Assembly: GCA_044235645.1 (NCBI GenBank)
Contig: JBIIHQ010000001.1
Span: forward strand, 331,418-395,417
DNA: 64,000 nucleotides
DNA from: OMIW01 sp044235645
Lineage (GTDB): Bacteria > Bdellovibrionota_C > UBA2361 > OMIW01
Direction: 5' to 3'
This document shows, piece by piece, positions 52,856 through 61,957 of this stretch. A model generated the notes under the pieces. The model did not search any database and was not told the DNA's origin. It worked only from the letters and a program-made list of their open reading frames with translations. Made by a program: the position numbers and the translations under genes. Every line of letters starts with the position of its first letter. The first letter of the stretch is position 1.

Positions 52856-53362
52856 TTACCGATTCGCGGAGGGAAGGGTATCGCCGAGGACTCGATCCCG
52901 CTGTTCCCTTCGGAACCCCGCAAGCTGCTCCTTGACCTGATTATCCTCGGAAGCAAGCAGCGCGACCGCAAAAAGTGCTGCGTTGGTTGCACCAGCAGGT
53001 CCTATCGCGAAAGTGGCAACGGGTACCCCTGCGGGCATCTGAACGATGGAGAGGAGGGAGTCGATACCGTTAAGGGCGCGAGATTGAACCGGAACGCCGA
53101 GGATAGGGACCGCCGTCTTAGCAGCCAGCATACCCGGCAGGTGCGCGGCTCCTCCCGCTCCCGCGATGATCGCCCGGAGCCCTCGGCCTTCGGCTTGCTC
53201 CGCGTAGTCAAAGAGAAGCTCTGGGGTGCGGTGAGCCGAGACTATACGAGTCTCGTACGAGATCGAGAATCTCTCGAGGATAACGGCCGCACGCTCCATC
53301 GTCTCCCAGTCTGAGTGCGAGCCCATAACGACACCGATACGGGGAGGGGACATGACGGTCAT
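52856..53362 (-). CDS. purE: N5-carboxyaminoimidazole ribonucleotide mutase
   Basis: Converts N5-CAIR to CAIR, the step after PurK. Characteristic phrases are VVMGSHSDWETMERAA, RIVSAHRTPELLFDYA (with the catalytic His), AIIAGAGGAAHLPGMLAAKT and PILGVPVQSRALNGIDSLLSIVQMPAGVPVATFAIG. The SAHR motif and the presence of purK mark the class I bacterial enzyme. Length (168 aa) is normal. ATG 53362 or 53353 could be the start. It is read from the same strand as the nearby tRNA. Confidence 0.97.
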   Translation of the reverse strand: MTVMSPPRIGVVMGSHSDWETMERAAVILERFSISYETRIVSAHRTPELLFDYAEQAEGRGLRAIIAGAGGAAHLPGMLAAKTAVPILGVPVQSRALNGIDSLLSIVQMPAGVPVATFAIGPAGATNAALFAVALLASEDNQVKEQLAGFRREQRDRVLGDTLPSANR

Positions 53363-53409
53363 GGTCTCTGTCGGCCGCTAAATGAATAGATAGTTCCGAT
53401 ACTGATGAA

Positions 53410-53482
53410 TGGATCCGGCCGGAATCGAACCGGCGGCCTCCTCATTGCGAACGAGGCGCTCTCCCATCTGAGCTACGGACCC
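53410..53482 (-). tRNA. tRNA-Ala (anticodon CGC)
   Basis: On the minus strand the sequence folds as a full cloverleaf. The acceptor arms GGGTCCG and CGGATCC include the G3-U70 pair that marks alanine tRNAs. The anticodon loop is TTCGCAA with anticodon CGC, and the T-arm is GCCGGTTCGATTCCGGC. Discriminator base is A. CCA is not encoded. Confidence 0.95.
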
Positions 53483-53504
53483 CTGTACAATTAACCACGG
53501 ACCG

Positions 53505-53533
53505 ATAATACCGCAGAGGGGCATTGACGCCAA
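53505..53533 (-). promoter_or_regulatory. promoter of tRNA-Ala
   Basis: On the minus strand TTGGCG (53533-53528) and TATTAT (53510-53505) are 17 bases apart, ending 22 bases before the tRNA. A good sigma-70-type match. Confidence 0.6.
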
Positions 53534-53572
53534 GGGGCTGGTCACCCCTCCACGGAAAAAGGGATTGCTCGA

Positions 53573-55642
53573 TTATATGGCGAGCAATGGAGCTATCAAC
53601 AACGCCACCATCGAGACAAGCTTGATGAGGATGTTGAGGGATGGCCCAGAGGTATCCTTGAAGGGATCGCCGACCGTATCGCCAACAACCGCAGCTCGGT
53701 GAGCATCCGATCCCTTTTTTTCACCCGTGATGAGACCCTGCTCAATAAACTTCTTCGCGTTATCCCATGCGCCCCCCGCATTCGCCATGAAGAGGGCAAG
53801 TACGACCGCGGTCAATGTCGTACCGAGAAGCAGTCCTCCCAATGCATCGGCTCCAATAAGGAAGCCGGTTATTACGGGACCGGCGATAGCGAGCATGCCG
53901 GGAAGCATCATTTCCGACAACGCGGCATCAGTCGAGATGCCGACACACCGTTGCACATCAGGTTTGGCATCAGCTCGTCCTTCGAGGAGCCCGGGTATCT
54001 CGCGAAATTGTCGACGAATTTCGTCGACCATTTTACCTGCCGCTCGTCCAACAGCAGTCATGGTGAGGCATGCGATAAGTCCTGCGAGTGAACCACCAAT
54101 CAGCGCCCCGATCATTATCTTGGGGTTAGTGATGGTAAACATCGTATTGCTTGTCTCGATCGATTTACCAAGGGTGACCGTTTCCGCAAACGCGCCGAAT
54201 AAAGAGAGTGCGGTCAGGGCGGCCGAGCAGACCGCAAATCCCTTCCCGATCGCCGCAGTGGTATTCCCCGCAGCATCGAGCTTGTCGGTGATCGCTCGGG
54301 TGTCAGCACCGAGGTTTGCCATTTCTGCGATCCCACCGGCGTTGTCAGCAATCGGGCCGTATGCATCGATAGTCATCACGATGCATGTTGTGGCAAGCAT
54401 GCCAACCGCGGCGAGGCCAACCCCGTAAACTCCCCCGACCCAGCTTGCTATCAGCACCGCAAATGCAATTACCCACATTGGTGAAACGACTGAGCGGAAT
54501 CCGACGGCGAGGCCCGCTATCAGATTTGTTGCAGGTCCGGTCTTGGATGCGTTCGCTATCTCATAAACCGGCTTTGAGGATGTGTAGTACTTCGCGATAA
54601 GACCTATCGCAAGACCACACGCAGCCCCAAAAAGAGTGCACGTCCAGAGCACGACTTTAACACCAGGGATGAGGATAAACGCGACGAGAGCTCCCGCGAG
54701 GAAGAGTCCTGTCGCAAGTAATGTCGCCCGTTGTAGTACCGTTGTGGGGTCGGTGTCGTTCTGCTTTTTGACCGCAGCCATGCCGTACCAACTTGCGGCC
54801 ATTCCTATGATGGCGAGAAGGAACGGCATGAACGCGAATCCCCATCGGACCGAGCTTTCGGCCCCGATGACGTTCAGATCGGCACCAGTCAGGGAGGCCA
54901 GCCCAGCAAGCGGGAGGGTCACCGCGATGGTTGCACACGCCACTATCGAGTTGACGTACGACTCGAAAATATCAGCGCCCATTCCTGCGACATCGCCAAC
55001 GTTATCTCCGACGTTATCTGCGATGACTCCTGGGTTGCGTGGATCATCCTCAGGTATACCCGCTTCGTATTTGCCAACAAGATCCGCGCCTACGTCTGCG
55101 GCCTTCGTGTAAATACCGCCGCCAATTCGGGCAAAGAGCGCCACGGAGGTCGCCCCGACACCGTAACCGACCATCGGTCCGACAGAGTGTTCAAAGCCAA
55201 GGAAGATGATAACCACGCCGAGCCCAAGGAGCCCAAGGCTGGCCACTGCAAGACCCATGACGGCACCTCCGTCGAAAGCGATCATCAAAGCTTCACGGGG
55301 GTTAGACCGTGCAGCTGCGGCCGCAGTGCGGGAGTTGGATTGTGTGGCGGCGCGCATTCCGATGAAGCTTGCGGTGAGAGAGCACCCCGCACCAAGGAGG
55401 AAAGCAAGCGCGGTGCTAAGGCCAAGCGCGAGAAGGAGAACGAAAAAGAGGGCAATTGAGTAGATGCCGAGGTAGTACGATTCTTGCCGGAGAAAGGTGC
55501 TTGCACCTTCCCGAATTTGAGCGGCGATCTCCTGTACCTTTTCGTCCCCATCTGGTTTGGCAAGAATGCCCTTAAATACCTTAAAAGCAAGGGCAAGTCC
55601 CACGCCCCCTGCAACTGGAATAATTGCGTTTGTAATAGCCAT
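53573..55642 (-). CDS. hppA: membrane-bound cation-pumping pyrophosphatase, K+-dependent type
   Basis: A polytopic membrane enzyme (689 aa, about 16 helices) that hydrolyses pyrophosphate and pumps H+ or Na+. Substrate-site motifs are DVGADLVGKYE, EDDPRNPGVIADNVGDNVGD and the later DAYGPIADNAGGIAEM and DTVGDPFKDTSGPSLN. The motif GNTTAAIGKG has Ala where the potassium-independent enzymes have Lys, which places it in the K+-dependent group. H+ versus Na+ cannot be decided by eye. It faces away from typA across a 359-base gap. Confidence 0.96.
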   Translation of the reverse strand: MAITNAIIPVAGGVGLALAFKVFKGILAKPDGDEKVQEIAAQIREGASTFLRQESYYLGIYSIALFFVLLLALGLSTALAFLLGAGCSLTASFIGMRAATQSNSRTAAAAARSNPREALMIAFDGGAVMGLAVASLGLLGLGVVIIFLGFEHSVGPMVGYGVGATSVALFARIGGGIYTKAADVGADLVGKYEAGIPEDDPRNPGVIADNVGDNVGDVAGMGADIFESYVNSIVACATIAVTLPLAGLASLTGADLNVIGAESSVRWGFAFMPFLLAIIGMAASWYGMAAVKKQNDTDPTTVLQRATLLATGLFLAGALVAFILIPGVKVVLWTCTLFGAACGLAIGLIAKYYTSSKPVYEIANASKTGPATNLIAGLAVGFRSVVSPMWVIAFAVLIASWVGGVYGVGLAAVGMLATTCIVMTIDAYGPIADNAGGIAEMANLGADTRAITDKLDAAGNTTAAIGKGFAVCSAALTALSLFGAFAETVTLGKSIETSNTMFTITNPKIMIGALIGGSLAGLIACLTMTAVGRAAGKMVDEIRRQFREIPGLLEGRADAKPDVQRCVGISTDAALSEMMLPGMLAIAGPVITGFLIGADALGGLLLGTTLTAVVLALFMANAGGAWDNAKKFIEQGLITGEKKGSDAHRAAVVGDTVGDPFKDTSGPSLNILIKLVSMVALLIAPLLAI

Positions 55643-56001
55643 CGATAATTCCCTTACGATTACTCGATCTCCGCATGCGCTTATCAGTGCATGACGATCT
55701 TGCTACTGCTAAACCCTCCGCGGGCTTTCAGCGATGCCCGCTCGAGGCAGAATTGCCAGTGCTGAGTATCGCGTTAGGGGAAAAAAAGCAACTTGGACTA
55801 AAATGGCGCTACGGAACGATATGATAGCCAATCGTGTGTCAATAAACTCTGGTTGTGGTACTCTTCTCGACCGGTCCCGGACCCCCGGCCGATGCTGTTC
55901 AAAAGCAGTCGCAAGGGTGCATGAGAGGATGCATCAGAAGAGGGGTGCCCAGGGTATCCGAACTTAAGAGGGTACCCCAACTTAAAGGAATACTATTGAC
56001 C
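55643..56001. other. divergent promoter region between hppA and typA
   Basis: The gap must carry promoters for both genes; I found no confident -35/-10 pair. An open frame runs in phase with typA from 55855 but has no ribosome site and unusual composition. The last 40 bases contain a short imperfect tandem repeat, listed separately. Confidence 0.4.
55952..55987 (+). repeat. imperfect 18-bp tandem repeat before typA
   Basis: GGGTATCCGAACTTAAGA and GGGTACCCCAACTTAAAG lie head to tail and match at 14 of 18 positions. The second copy covers the AAAGGA that probably serves as the typA ribosome site, so a translational control role is possible. Confidence 0.45.
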
Positions 56002-57801
56002 ATGAACGCCATAAACGAGCGACTTCGCAATATCGCAATCATAGCCCACGTTGACCACGGGAAAACAACCCTGGTAGACCACCTCTTCCGTCAGAGCAAT
56101 ACATTTCGGTCCCATCAGGAGGTTGCCGATCGAGTAATGGACTCGATGGATCTGGAGCGGGAAAGAGGAATTACGATCGCGGCGAAGAACTGCTCCGTAC
56201 AATTTAAAGGGGTCAAGATCAACATCCTCGACACTCCGGGCCATGCTGATTTCGGGGGAGAAGTTGAGCGGGCATTGATGATGGTCGATGGGGCAATTCT
56301 GTTAGTAGATTCATCTGAGGGGCCGCTACCGCAGACTCGATTTGTCCTATCGAAGGCGCTCGCTGCGGGTAAAAAACTGATCGTGGTAATCAACAAAATC
56401 GACAGAAAAGATGCACGTCCTGACGAGGTCCTCAACGAAATATATGACCTCTTCATCGATCTGGGTGCAACAGATGAGCAGATCGAATTCCCCGTTTTGT
56501 ATGCAATAGGTCGTGAGGGGATAGCTCAGCGCTCGCTTGAGGAACGGGGGGAAGATCTCTCACCCCTTTTCGAGGAGATCGTCAAGACGATACCCGCTCC
56601 GTCGTTTGCGCCAGAGGAACCGTTCCAGATGCTAGTGCTCAATATTGGGTACTCAGATTATTTGGGAAGGTTGGCGATAGGAAGGGTATTCCAGGGCTCT
56701 GCCGAACGGAATGCGCGGTTGGTACGTATTGATAGGGAAGGAGTCACTCGGCCCTTACGAGTGACGAAGGTTCAAACCTATGACGGCATCGCATTGGGCG
56801 AGGTCGAGCGCGCCGAACCGGGAGATATCATTATCATCTCGGGATCTGATGAGGTTGAGATCGGCGACACAATTTGTACTGGTGAGGCGCCGAAGGCGTT
56901 GCCGAGAGTAGTCGTTGATGAGCCCACCATAGCGATGCGTTTCGGCGTGAATACCAGCCCATTTGCTGGACGTGAGGGAAAACATGTTCAGTCGCCTCGA
57001 ATCAAAGCCCGGCTGGAAAAGGAAGCGCTTCACAACGTAGCGTTGCGGGTTGAGGATACCTCGGATCCTGATAGCTTCATCGTCAAGGGGCGAGGCGAGT
57101 TTCAGATGGCGATACTGATTGAAACCATGCGCCGAGAGGGGTTCGAACTTTCGGTGGGGCGACCGACCGTCCTCATGAAGGAGGAGGGGGGAGTAACGCT
57201 TGAGCCAATTGAGCACCTGATTATCGACTCAGAGGAGGGTCATGTCGGGATAATCACCGAGAAGCTGGCTCGAAGAAAGGGTCGGATGACGACGATGGTC
57301 AACAAGGGCTCGGGTCGAGTGCGAATTGAGTTCTCGATTCCCTCCAGAGGGCTGATCGGCTATCGGGGCGAATTTCTGACCGACACCCGCGGGCTTGGAA
57401 TTATGAGTAGCTATGTGAGCGGATACGAGGAGTTTCGGGGTGAGGTGACTTCGCGAGTAAACGGGTCGCTCGTCTCGGATCGAGAGGGCGAGGCGGTCGC
57501 CTATGCTCTCTTTAACCTTGAACCGAGAGGGCGGATGTTGGTGCGCCCTGGGGAAAAAGTCTATGAAGGGATGATTATTGGGGAGCACAATCGAGAGAAT
57601 GACCTCAATGTAAACCCTACAAAAGCGAAGAAGCTCACGAACATCCGTGCGGCAGGGAAGGATGAAAACGTGATTCTCACGCCGGTTCCCCAACTGACCC
57701 TCGAGAACGCTCTTGAGTTTATTCGGGATGACGAGCTTGTTGAGGTGACTCCCGAATCGATCCGGATGCGAAAGCGGGTATTGGAAGCTAATCGGCGGTG
57801 A
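56002..57801 (+). CDS. typA: ribosome-associated GTPase TypA/BipA
   Basis: An EF-G-like translational GTPase of about 600 residues linked to ribosome assembly and stress adaptation. The GTPase motifs are IIAHVDHGKTTLVDHLF (G1), RERGITIAAKN (G2), LDTPGHADFGGEVERAL (G3) and VVINKIDRKDARPDEV (G4). The C-terminal part has the BipA phrases RGEFQMAILIETMRREGFELSVGRP, GLIGYRGEFLTDTRG and NLEPRGRMLVRPGEKVYEGMIIGEH. ATG 56002 is the usual start; TTG 55996, six bases upstream and in frame, is better spaced from AAAGGA and may be used. Confidence 0.96.
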   Translation: MNAINERLRNIAIIAHVDHGKTTLVDHLFRQSNTFRSHQEVADRVMDSMDLERERGITIAAKNCSVQFKGVKINILDTPGHADFGGEVERALMMVDGAILLVDSSEGPLPQTRFVLSKALAAGKKLIVVINKIDRKDARPDEVLNEIYDLFIDLGATDEQIEFPVLYAIGREGIAQRSLEERGEDLSPLFEEIVKTIPAPSFAPEEPFQMLVLNIGYSDYLGRLAIGRVFQGSAERNARLVRIDREGVTRPLRVTKVQTYDGIALGEVERAEPGDIIIISGSDEVEIGDTICTGEAPKALPRVVVDEPTIAMRFGVNTSPFAGREGKHVQSPRIKARLEKEALHNVALRVEDTSDPDSFIVKGRGEFQMAILIETMRREGFELSVGRPTVLMKEEGGVTLEPIEHLIIDSEEGHVGIITEKLARRKGRMTTMVNKGSGRVRIEFSIPSRGLIGYRGEFLTDTRGLGIMSSYVSGYEEFRGEVTSRVNGSLVSDREGEAVAYALFNLEPRGRMLVRPGEKVYEGMIIGEHNRENDLNVNPTKAKKLTNIRAAGKDENVILTPVPQLTLENALEFIRDDELVEVTPESIRMRKRVLEANRR

Positions 57802-57824
57802 ATCAACGGAGAGGGTACTCTGGA

Positions 57825-57845
57825 GGGGCCGAAGAAGTCGGCCCC
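57825..57845. terminator. hairpin terminator after typA
   Basis: GGGGCCGA and TCGGCCCC form a perfect 8-bp stem with loop AGAAG, 24 bases after the typA stop. Only TTG follows, so the T-run is weak. Its place between converging genes fits a terminator for typA and possibly for the kinase gene. Confidence 0.55.
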
Positions 57846-57853
57846 TTGTACTG

Positions 57854-57885
57854 CCCTCGCCATAATCAGCCCTCGCCATAATCAG
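57854..57885. repeat. perfect 16-bp tandem duplication
   Basis: CCCTCGCCATAATCAG occurs twice head to tail between the converging ends of typA and the Ser/Thr kinase gene. It is probably a slippage duplication. Confidence 0.85.
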
Positions 57886-57928
57886 AGAGCGCCCTAGACG
57901 GCATCCCCTGTCGTCAGTTGTATCGGCT

Positions 57929-59791
57929 CTACCATGCACCGAAAATTCGGGACAAGATGCCGTAGCCGAGGCCGGCCCCGAGGGCGGCAGACCCAAGGAA
58001 CTGAACAAGCGCATCTGCGGTCACGATTGGAGCAGTATGGACCTCAGGGGCTGTAAATTGGTTTTGACGAGAAGCCGTTTGCGTGGAAGGAGCCTCGCTT
58101 TGGAGCTGATGGACCGGGGTTAGCCTCTGCAGGTTCGGCCTCTGGCTCGAGCCGTATGAAGGAGAGAGTTTCGGGAGGGGCCGTCGGGAGCTTGCTTTAA
58201 GGTCGATAGTTCGTTGCTCCGCGGCGTTGCTTGGAACGAGGGCCAGTTCAATCTCCTGGGAGACATTGGGCTCAAGCGGGATCGTGGTTGTTACTGATCC
58301 AGGGGTTGCCGATAATTGAGTTCGGGAGCCGTTTACAGAGGTAGCTCCTGGTCGTGGATCGGGCGAAGTGAGGGGATGACGACCACTCCACGCGGTATCC
58401 CCCTGTCTCGTGTTTGCTGGAGCGGGATGGCGCGCGAATTGGGCTCGTCTCATCCCCTGGATTCCTACGCGGGAGGGGGTTGAGGCTGAATGTGATTCAG
58501 GCTCCTTTTGTTCCTCGTTTGGCCGCTTTGTTTTTTTTGCCGTTCCCGCCTTCGCTGATGAGTTCCTCCTGATTCGGCGCTCTTGTCCTGATGTTGGTGT
58601 GTCAGCACGAGATGGTTTTGATTTTGAACCACCTTCATTCGCCGACTCGCCCCGTACTTTGCCCCCTCCGTTTCGATGAAAACTTTCAATTTTGTTCGAT
58701 GGACGCGGTTCATCGCGAGATGTTTCTCGTTCAGGCTTCCTTGAGTCACTCACGGCCGAACGAACAGCGACCGATTCTGTGCGATTTTGAGATTTGGAGT
58801 CTGGAAAAGAAATTGGGAGGCCTTCCCGACGTATACCTGCAGCGAGCTCTTCTTTGAGCGTTGACACTTGTTGAAAACGATCCTCAGGCGCCCGTGCGAG
58901 AGCCTTCATCACGATGGCGTCAAGCCACGATGGAATGAGAGGATTTATTGAGCGAGGCGATGGTGGATCTGACTTGACTCGTTGAGTAACCGATGCGAAC
59001 AGTTCTCCCCCCGCAAAGGGAGCTTCCCCAGTCAACAACTCGTAAGCGATAAGGCCAACAGCATAGATATCGCTTCGTGCATCAAGCTGCGAACTCAGCA
59101 AGTATTCCGGGCTTACGTACTGCAGAGTTCCGACGACGCCTCCGTGCTCAGTCAAACGCGACGTGCCGGGCATCAGAGCGACGCCGAAATCTGTTATTTG
59201 AAGTAACCCGCACGGGCTAACCAGAACGTTTTCTGGCTTGAGATCTCGGTGAATGATCCCCTTATCGTGTATCGCGCCGAGCCCTTCACAAAGTTGAACC
59301 AAGAGGCCGATGGTCTCAAACAAAGGGAAAAAGCTCTTTGACTGCAACCTCACACTCAGATCCTGTCCTACCGCCAAATCCATCACCAAGGCGATAATCG
59401 CTCGCTCGCGATCTTCGATCAGTCTTCTTCCACCGACTACGTTTGGGTGATTAATCTCGAGGTATGCATTGATCTCACGTCGGAATCGCTCAGTAACTGT
59501 CGAATCCGGAAGATAGTCGTTCGATAGCACTTTGACGGCTACATCGCCCTCTTGAGGGTGCTTGCAGTGATATACAGTTGCAACCCCTCCAACGCCTAAC
59601 TCCTTTACCAAGGAATATCCGGCAGGTAAATGTGAACTAGCAACAGTTGAAGACGCCTGGGGCTGAACAGGCTTCATGAGACCAGGGATGGACTGGGCGA
59701 CCGAGTCTGGTGAGGTAACAGTCGCCTGAAATTCGGCGTGCCCTCCGACTGCGTCATCGACCACTTCTGCTGAGACGGCATTCGACTTCAT
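57929..59791 (-). CDS. Ser/Thr protein kinase with low-complexity region and C-terminal hydrophobic anchor
   Basis: The kinase domain lies near the N-terminus (about 58-330): glycine loop GVGGVATVY (66-74), VAVKVL (K87), catalytic HRDLKPENVL (D183), DFG at 201-203 and GTLQYVSPEYL. It belongs to the bacterial Hanks-type (PknB-like) kinases. A long Ser/Pro/Arg-rich linker follows (about 335-590). The last residues (ALVQFLGSAALGAGLGYGILSRIFG) can insert in the membrane. It phosphorylates Ser/Thr of partner proteins. An FHA protein encoded 2 kb away could read those phospho-sites, which is inference. No PASTA repeats are seen. Confidence 0.92.
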   Translation of the reverse strand: MKSNAVSAEVVDDAVGGHAEFQATVTSPDSVAQSIPGLMKPVQPQASSTVASSHLPAGYSLVKELGVGGVATVYHCKHPQEGDVAVKVLSNDYLPDSTVTERFRREINAYLEINHPNVVGGRRLIEDRERAIIALVMDLAVGQDLSVRLQSKSFFPLFETIGLLVQLCEGLGAIHDKGIIHRDLKPENVLVSPCGLLQITDFGVALMPGTSRLTEHGGVVGTLQYVSPEYLLSSQLDARSDIYAVGLIAYELLTGEAPFAGGELFASVTQRVKSDPPSPRSINPLIPSWLDAIVMKALARAPEDRFQQVSTLKEELAAGIRREGLPISFPDSKSQNRTESVAVRSAVSDSRKPERETSRDEPRPSNKIESFHRNGGGKVRGESANEGGSKSKPSRADTPTSGQERRIRRNSSAKAGTAKKTKRPNEEQKEPESHSASTPSRVGIQGMRRAQFARHPAPANTRQGDTAWSGRHPLTSPDPRPGATSVNGSRTQLSATPGSVTTTIPLEPNVSQEIELALVPSNAAEQRTIDLKASSRRPLPKLSPSYGSSQRPNLQRLTPVHQLQSEAPSTQTASRQNQFTAPEVHTAPIVTADALVQFLGSAALGAGLGYGILSRIFGAW

Positions 59792-60071
59792 GCGTTCCCT
59801 GTCGCAACTTCTCAGAGCCTCTGCACCCTCTGAGCGCGATTACTACCTCCCACCTCCCTGTTGGACTTCAGCCACTACTGGCCCATCTCTCTCCACCAAT
59901 CCTGACCCGGACTTGCCGGTACCCCAATCAAACACCGAGACCGTTTACGGAAGGACATCGCGACGGCCAAACAAAACAACCATCGCTAATGGAGCCTAAG
60001 GCAAGAGTGCCATAACTTTGGAGGAAAAGCCAATGTACTCAAGGAAACGGGCTTTTTAGGGCGACGCCGAC

Positions 60072-60953
60072 CTACTCTGCTCCGGCCTGATTAAGCCATT
60101 TTTGATACTGCTCGGGGGAAAGGATATGACGAAGTTCCGTGGCGAGAGATTCCTTCCGGGTTCTGCGGATGGAATCTTGAGATTGTTCGATTTGGGTCAT
60201 GGCCTCTCGAAGTACATCCCGGTTTACCTCTGGATTTTGGTGCTTGCCCATCGCATCGTCGACCAGCTTCTCAGTCGCTATGCGGATCGGAGCAATCGAA
60301 TCATCCACCCGTTGTAGTGCGAGGCCGAGTTGATCCTCCTGGCCAGCGGAAAGCCCGAGCTGGTGCGTCAGAGCAGACCGCTCCTGGTCGAGTATACGCT
60401 GTCGTTCGGCCTGCTGATTGGCCAATATCTGGTGCTCGATCTCAGCAGCCTGTGCTCCGAGGGCATCGCGAAGCTCCGCCTCGAACCTGATGGACCCCGA
60501 GTAGCGCGCACTTTGTTGCTTTATAAGGGCGGTCCTTACCCGCTGTTGGATGTGGGGCTCGAGGTGGGTAAGTGAGCCGAGCTGGGCGAGTAGTCGGTCA
60601 GCATGCCATTCGACAGAGGATTGTCGGGGTTGGGTGTCGGTGGGGGAGGCTGACCCTGGGGGGGGCAATTGCGATGACGGCGGGGGCGGAGCGACCCCGA
60701 TGGGGGTGGGAATGGACATCGCTCCCTCGGGAGAACTGTCGAGAGGGGGGCACGGAACTGCGGTGGGGCAGAGAGGTATAGTGGGGCATCGCAAAGTCTC
60801 TTCACTGGTTTTTGAGAAAGAGCCGTAAAGGACAGCAAGAGCGAATCCCCAGCCCCCTATAGCGACGACGATGAGGAGAGGGTGTGGTCGGGGGCTGTAC
60901 AAATTCATTGGAGCGAAATCGATTAACGAAGGTGGAAGGGGCTCGGGGCCCAT
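60072..60953 (-). CDS. membrane-anchored Pro-rich coiled-coil protein, 293 aa
   Basis: I do not recognise a family. A short cytosolic N-terminus is followed by one membrane helix (LLIVVAIGGWGFALAVLYGSF, about residues 26-46), a Pro/Ser-rich linker (about 55-115) and a helical, charged C-terminal half (IQQRVRTALIKQQSARYSG to the end). The last part (LRHILSPEQYQKWLNQ) resembles the end of Spy-like or LTxxQ proteins. AAGGAAGAG directly upstream supports ATG 60953. It lies 280 bases from the kinase gene on the same strand and faces the broken gene and FHA protein. It could be a periplasmic stress protein. Confidence 0.7.
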   Translation of the reverse strand: MGPEPLPPSLIDFAPMNLYSPRPHPLLIVVAIGGWGFALAVLYGSFSKTSEETLRCPTIPLCPTAVPCPPLDSSPEGAMSIPTPIGVAPPPPSSQLPPPGSASPTDTQPRQSSVEWHADRLLAQLGSLTHLEPHIQQRVRTALIKQQSARYSGSIRFEAELRDALGAQAAEIEHQILANQQAERQRILDQERSALTHQLGLSAGQEDQLGLALQRVDDSIAPIRIATEKLVDDAMGKHQNPEVNRDVLREAMTQIEQSQDSIRRTRKESLATELRHILSPEQYQKWLNQAGAE

Positions 60954-60984
60954 GCTCTTCCTTAAGGAGAATATCTCATTTTAA

Positions 60985-61957
60985 GGAACTTTATCACCTC
61001 CCCGTTGGGGTACAGATTCGGAAGGAGGAGCTTTTTTTCGACGAGTTCTTAAGGTCGGTGCAACCGATCATCACGCTTATGTGACTCTTTTTTATCAGAT
61101 TGTTCGTGCGCTCGGACTCAAATATCCTCATGACTCATCTCCGAACCTTTTAGGAGCGGAGGATTTTGGATTGATCTCCGCCTTGGGGGTGCGATACCAA
61201 CCACGTCTCTCTATGACGCCGTCGGCTATTCGCTGGGTGGCTCAACTCACCGGACTTCGGCAGCTGGACTTTTTCTGCCCTTTGATGCCCCTAAAATAAG
61301 GAGGATTGTTGGGTCACAAGGCAGTGACCTGGTTTACTTCAACGCGCTACCAAATATTTTAACTGGATTCGGTGCATCGACAGCTCTCGGGGACGATGAG
61401 ATTTCGCTGACCTCCCTCTCCCGATCTCTCTTTGCAGAGGCCTAGGTAGGATCTGACCTTGTGCTCACTCGAAGTGGGTTCGGGTCGATAACGGTGAAGG
61501 GATATTTCTCGGGAGTCGGGCCCCGAATCGTGTTTTCGGACCAGGTAATCCCCAGCGGAGGGACGCCAACCGTAACGCCCACCGCTTCCCCCACGAGAAC
61601 GGCGACGCCAACTCCAACTCGCACGCTGACTCCGAGTCCGAATCCGACAGTAGCTGCCTCTGTGACGGCCGCCACCCTCAACCCTCTAAGTCGGCCGACC
61701 ACGGTACGGGGGCGGCGCAGCTCCCGACCACGTGGCCTTTCGAGATCTCGTTCGGGACGAGTTTCCCACCGACACCTAGCCTCACAGCGTCCCGACCGGG
61801 AGAGTTATTGACACGGCTATCTCCCCGATTTTCGGGGATTCCTGCGACTAAGAGGGAGCATAATTTTGTCGTCGGCTTCGTAGACTTGCTGAGGTCTCGC
61901 AATCCACTGTACGATCAAGGCTTTGTGATTCGGCAGCTCGCAGGGGAAGCATGGTAA
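60985..61957 (+). pseudogene. broken gene: protein with Thr/Pro-rich linker, frameshifts and an in-frame TAG
   Basis: Three successive reading frames give protein-like sequence in this stretch. The frame starting 60985 reads VGATDHHAYVTLFYQIVRALGL. The frame from about 61134 reads PTTSLYDAVGYSLGGSTHRT, then SDLVYFNALPNILTGFGAST, meets a TAG at 61443-61445 and goes on through VGSDLVLTRSGFGSITVKG into a Thr/Pro repeat (PTASPTRTATPTPTRTLTP). The frame from about 61691 reads TTWPFEISFGTSFPPTPSL and HNFVVGFVDLLRSRNPLYD, ending at TAA 61955-61957 inside the FHA start (ATGGTAA). Two -1 shifts plus a stop are needed to join them. A T7 run near 61031 may mark another shift. It looks like a decayed gene of a surface or signalling protein. 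Sequencing error is the alternative. Confidence 0.5.

Noticed and set aside
55855..56001. An N-terminal extension of TypA from an upstream in-frame start.
   Set aside because: TypA homologues start at the MNAINERLRNIAIIAHVDHG phrase, no ribosome site precedes 55855, and the composition of the extra 49 residues is unlike the rest.
58410..58857. Plus-strand open frames opposite the Ser/Thr kinase linker.
   Set aside because: They mirror the low-complexity linker of the kinase gene, have no ribosome site and show no domain.
59790..59999. Plus-strand 69-codon frame between the kinase and coiled-coil genes.
   Set aside because: Pro/Ser/Thr-rich composition, no ribosome site, and it starts inside the kinase gene's start region.
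61081..61299. A stand-alone 72-residue gene.
   Set aside because: Only its first third looks natural; the sequence continues more convincingly in another frame, so it is treated as part of the broken gene.
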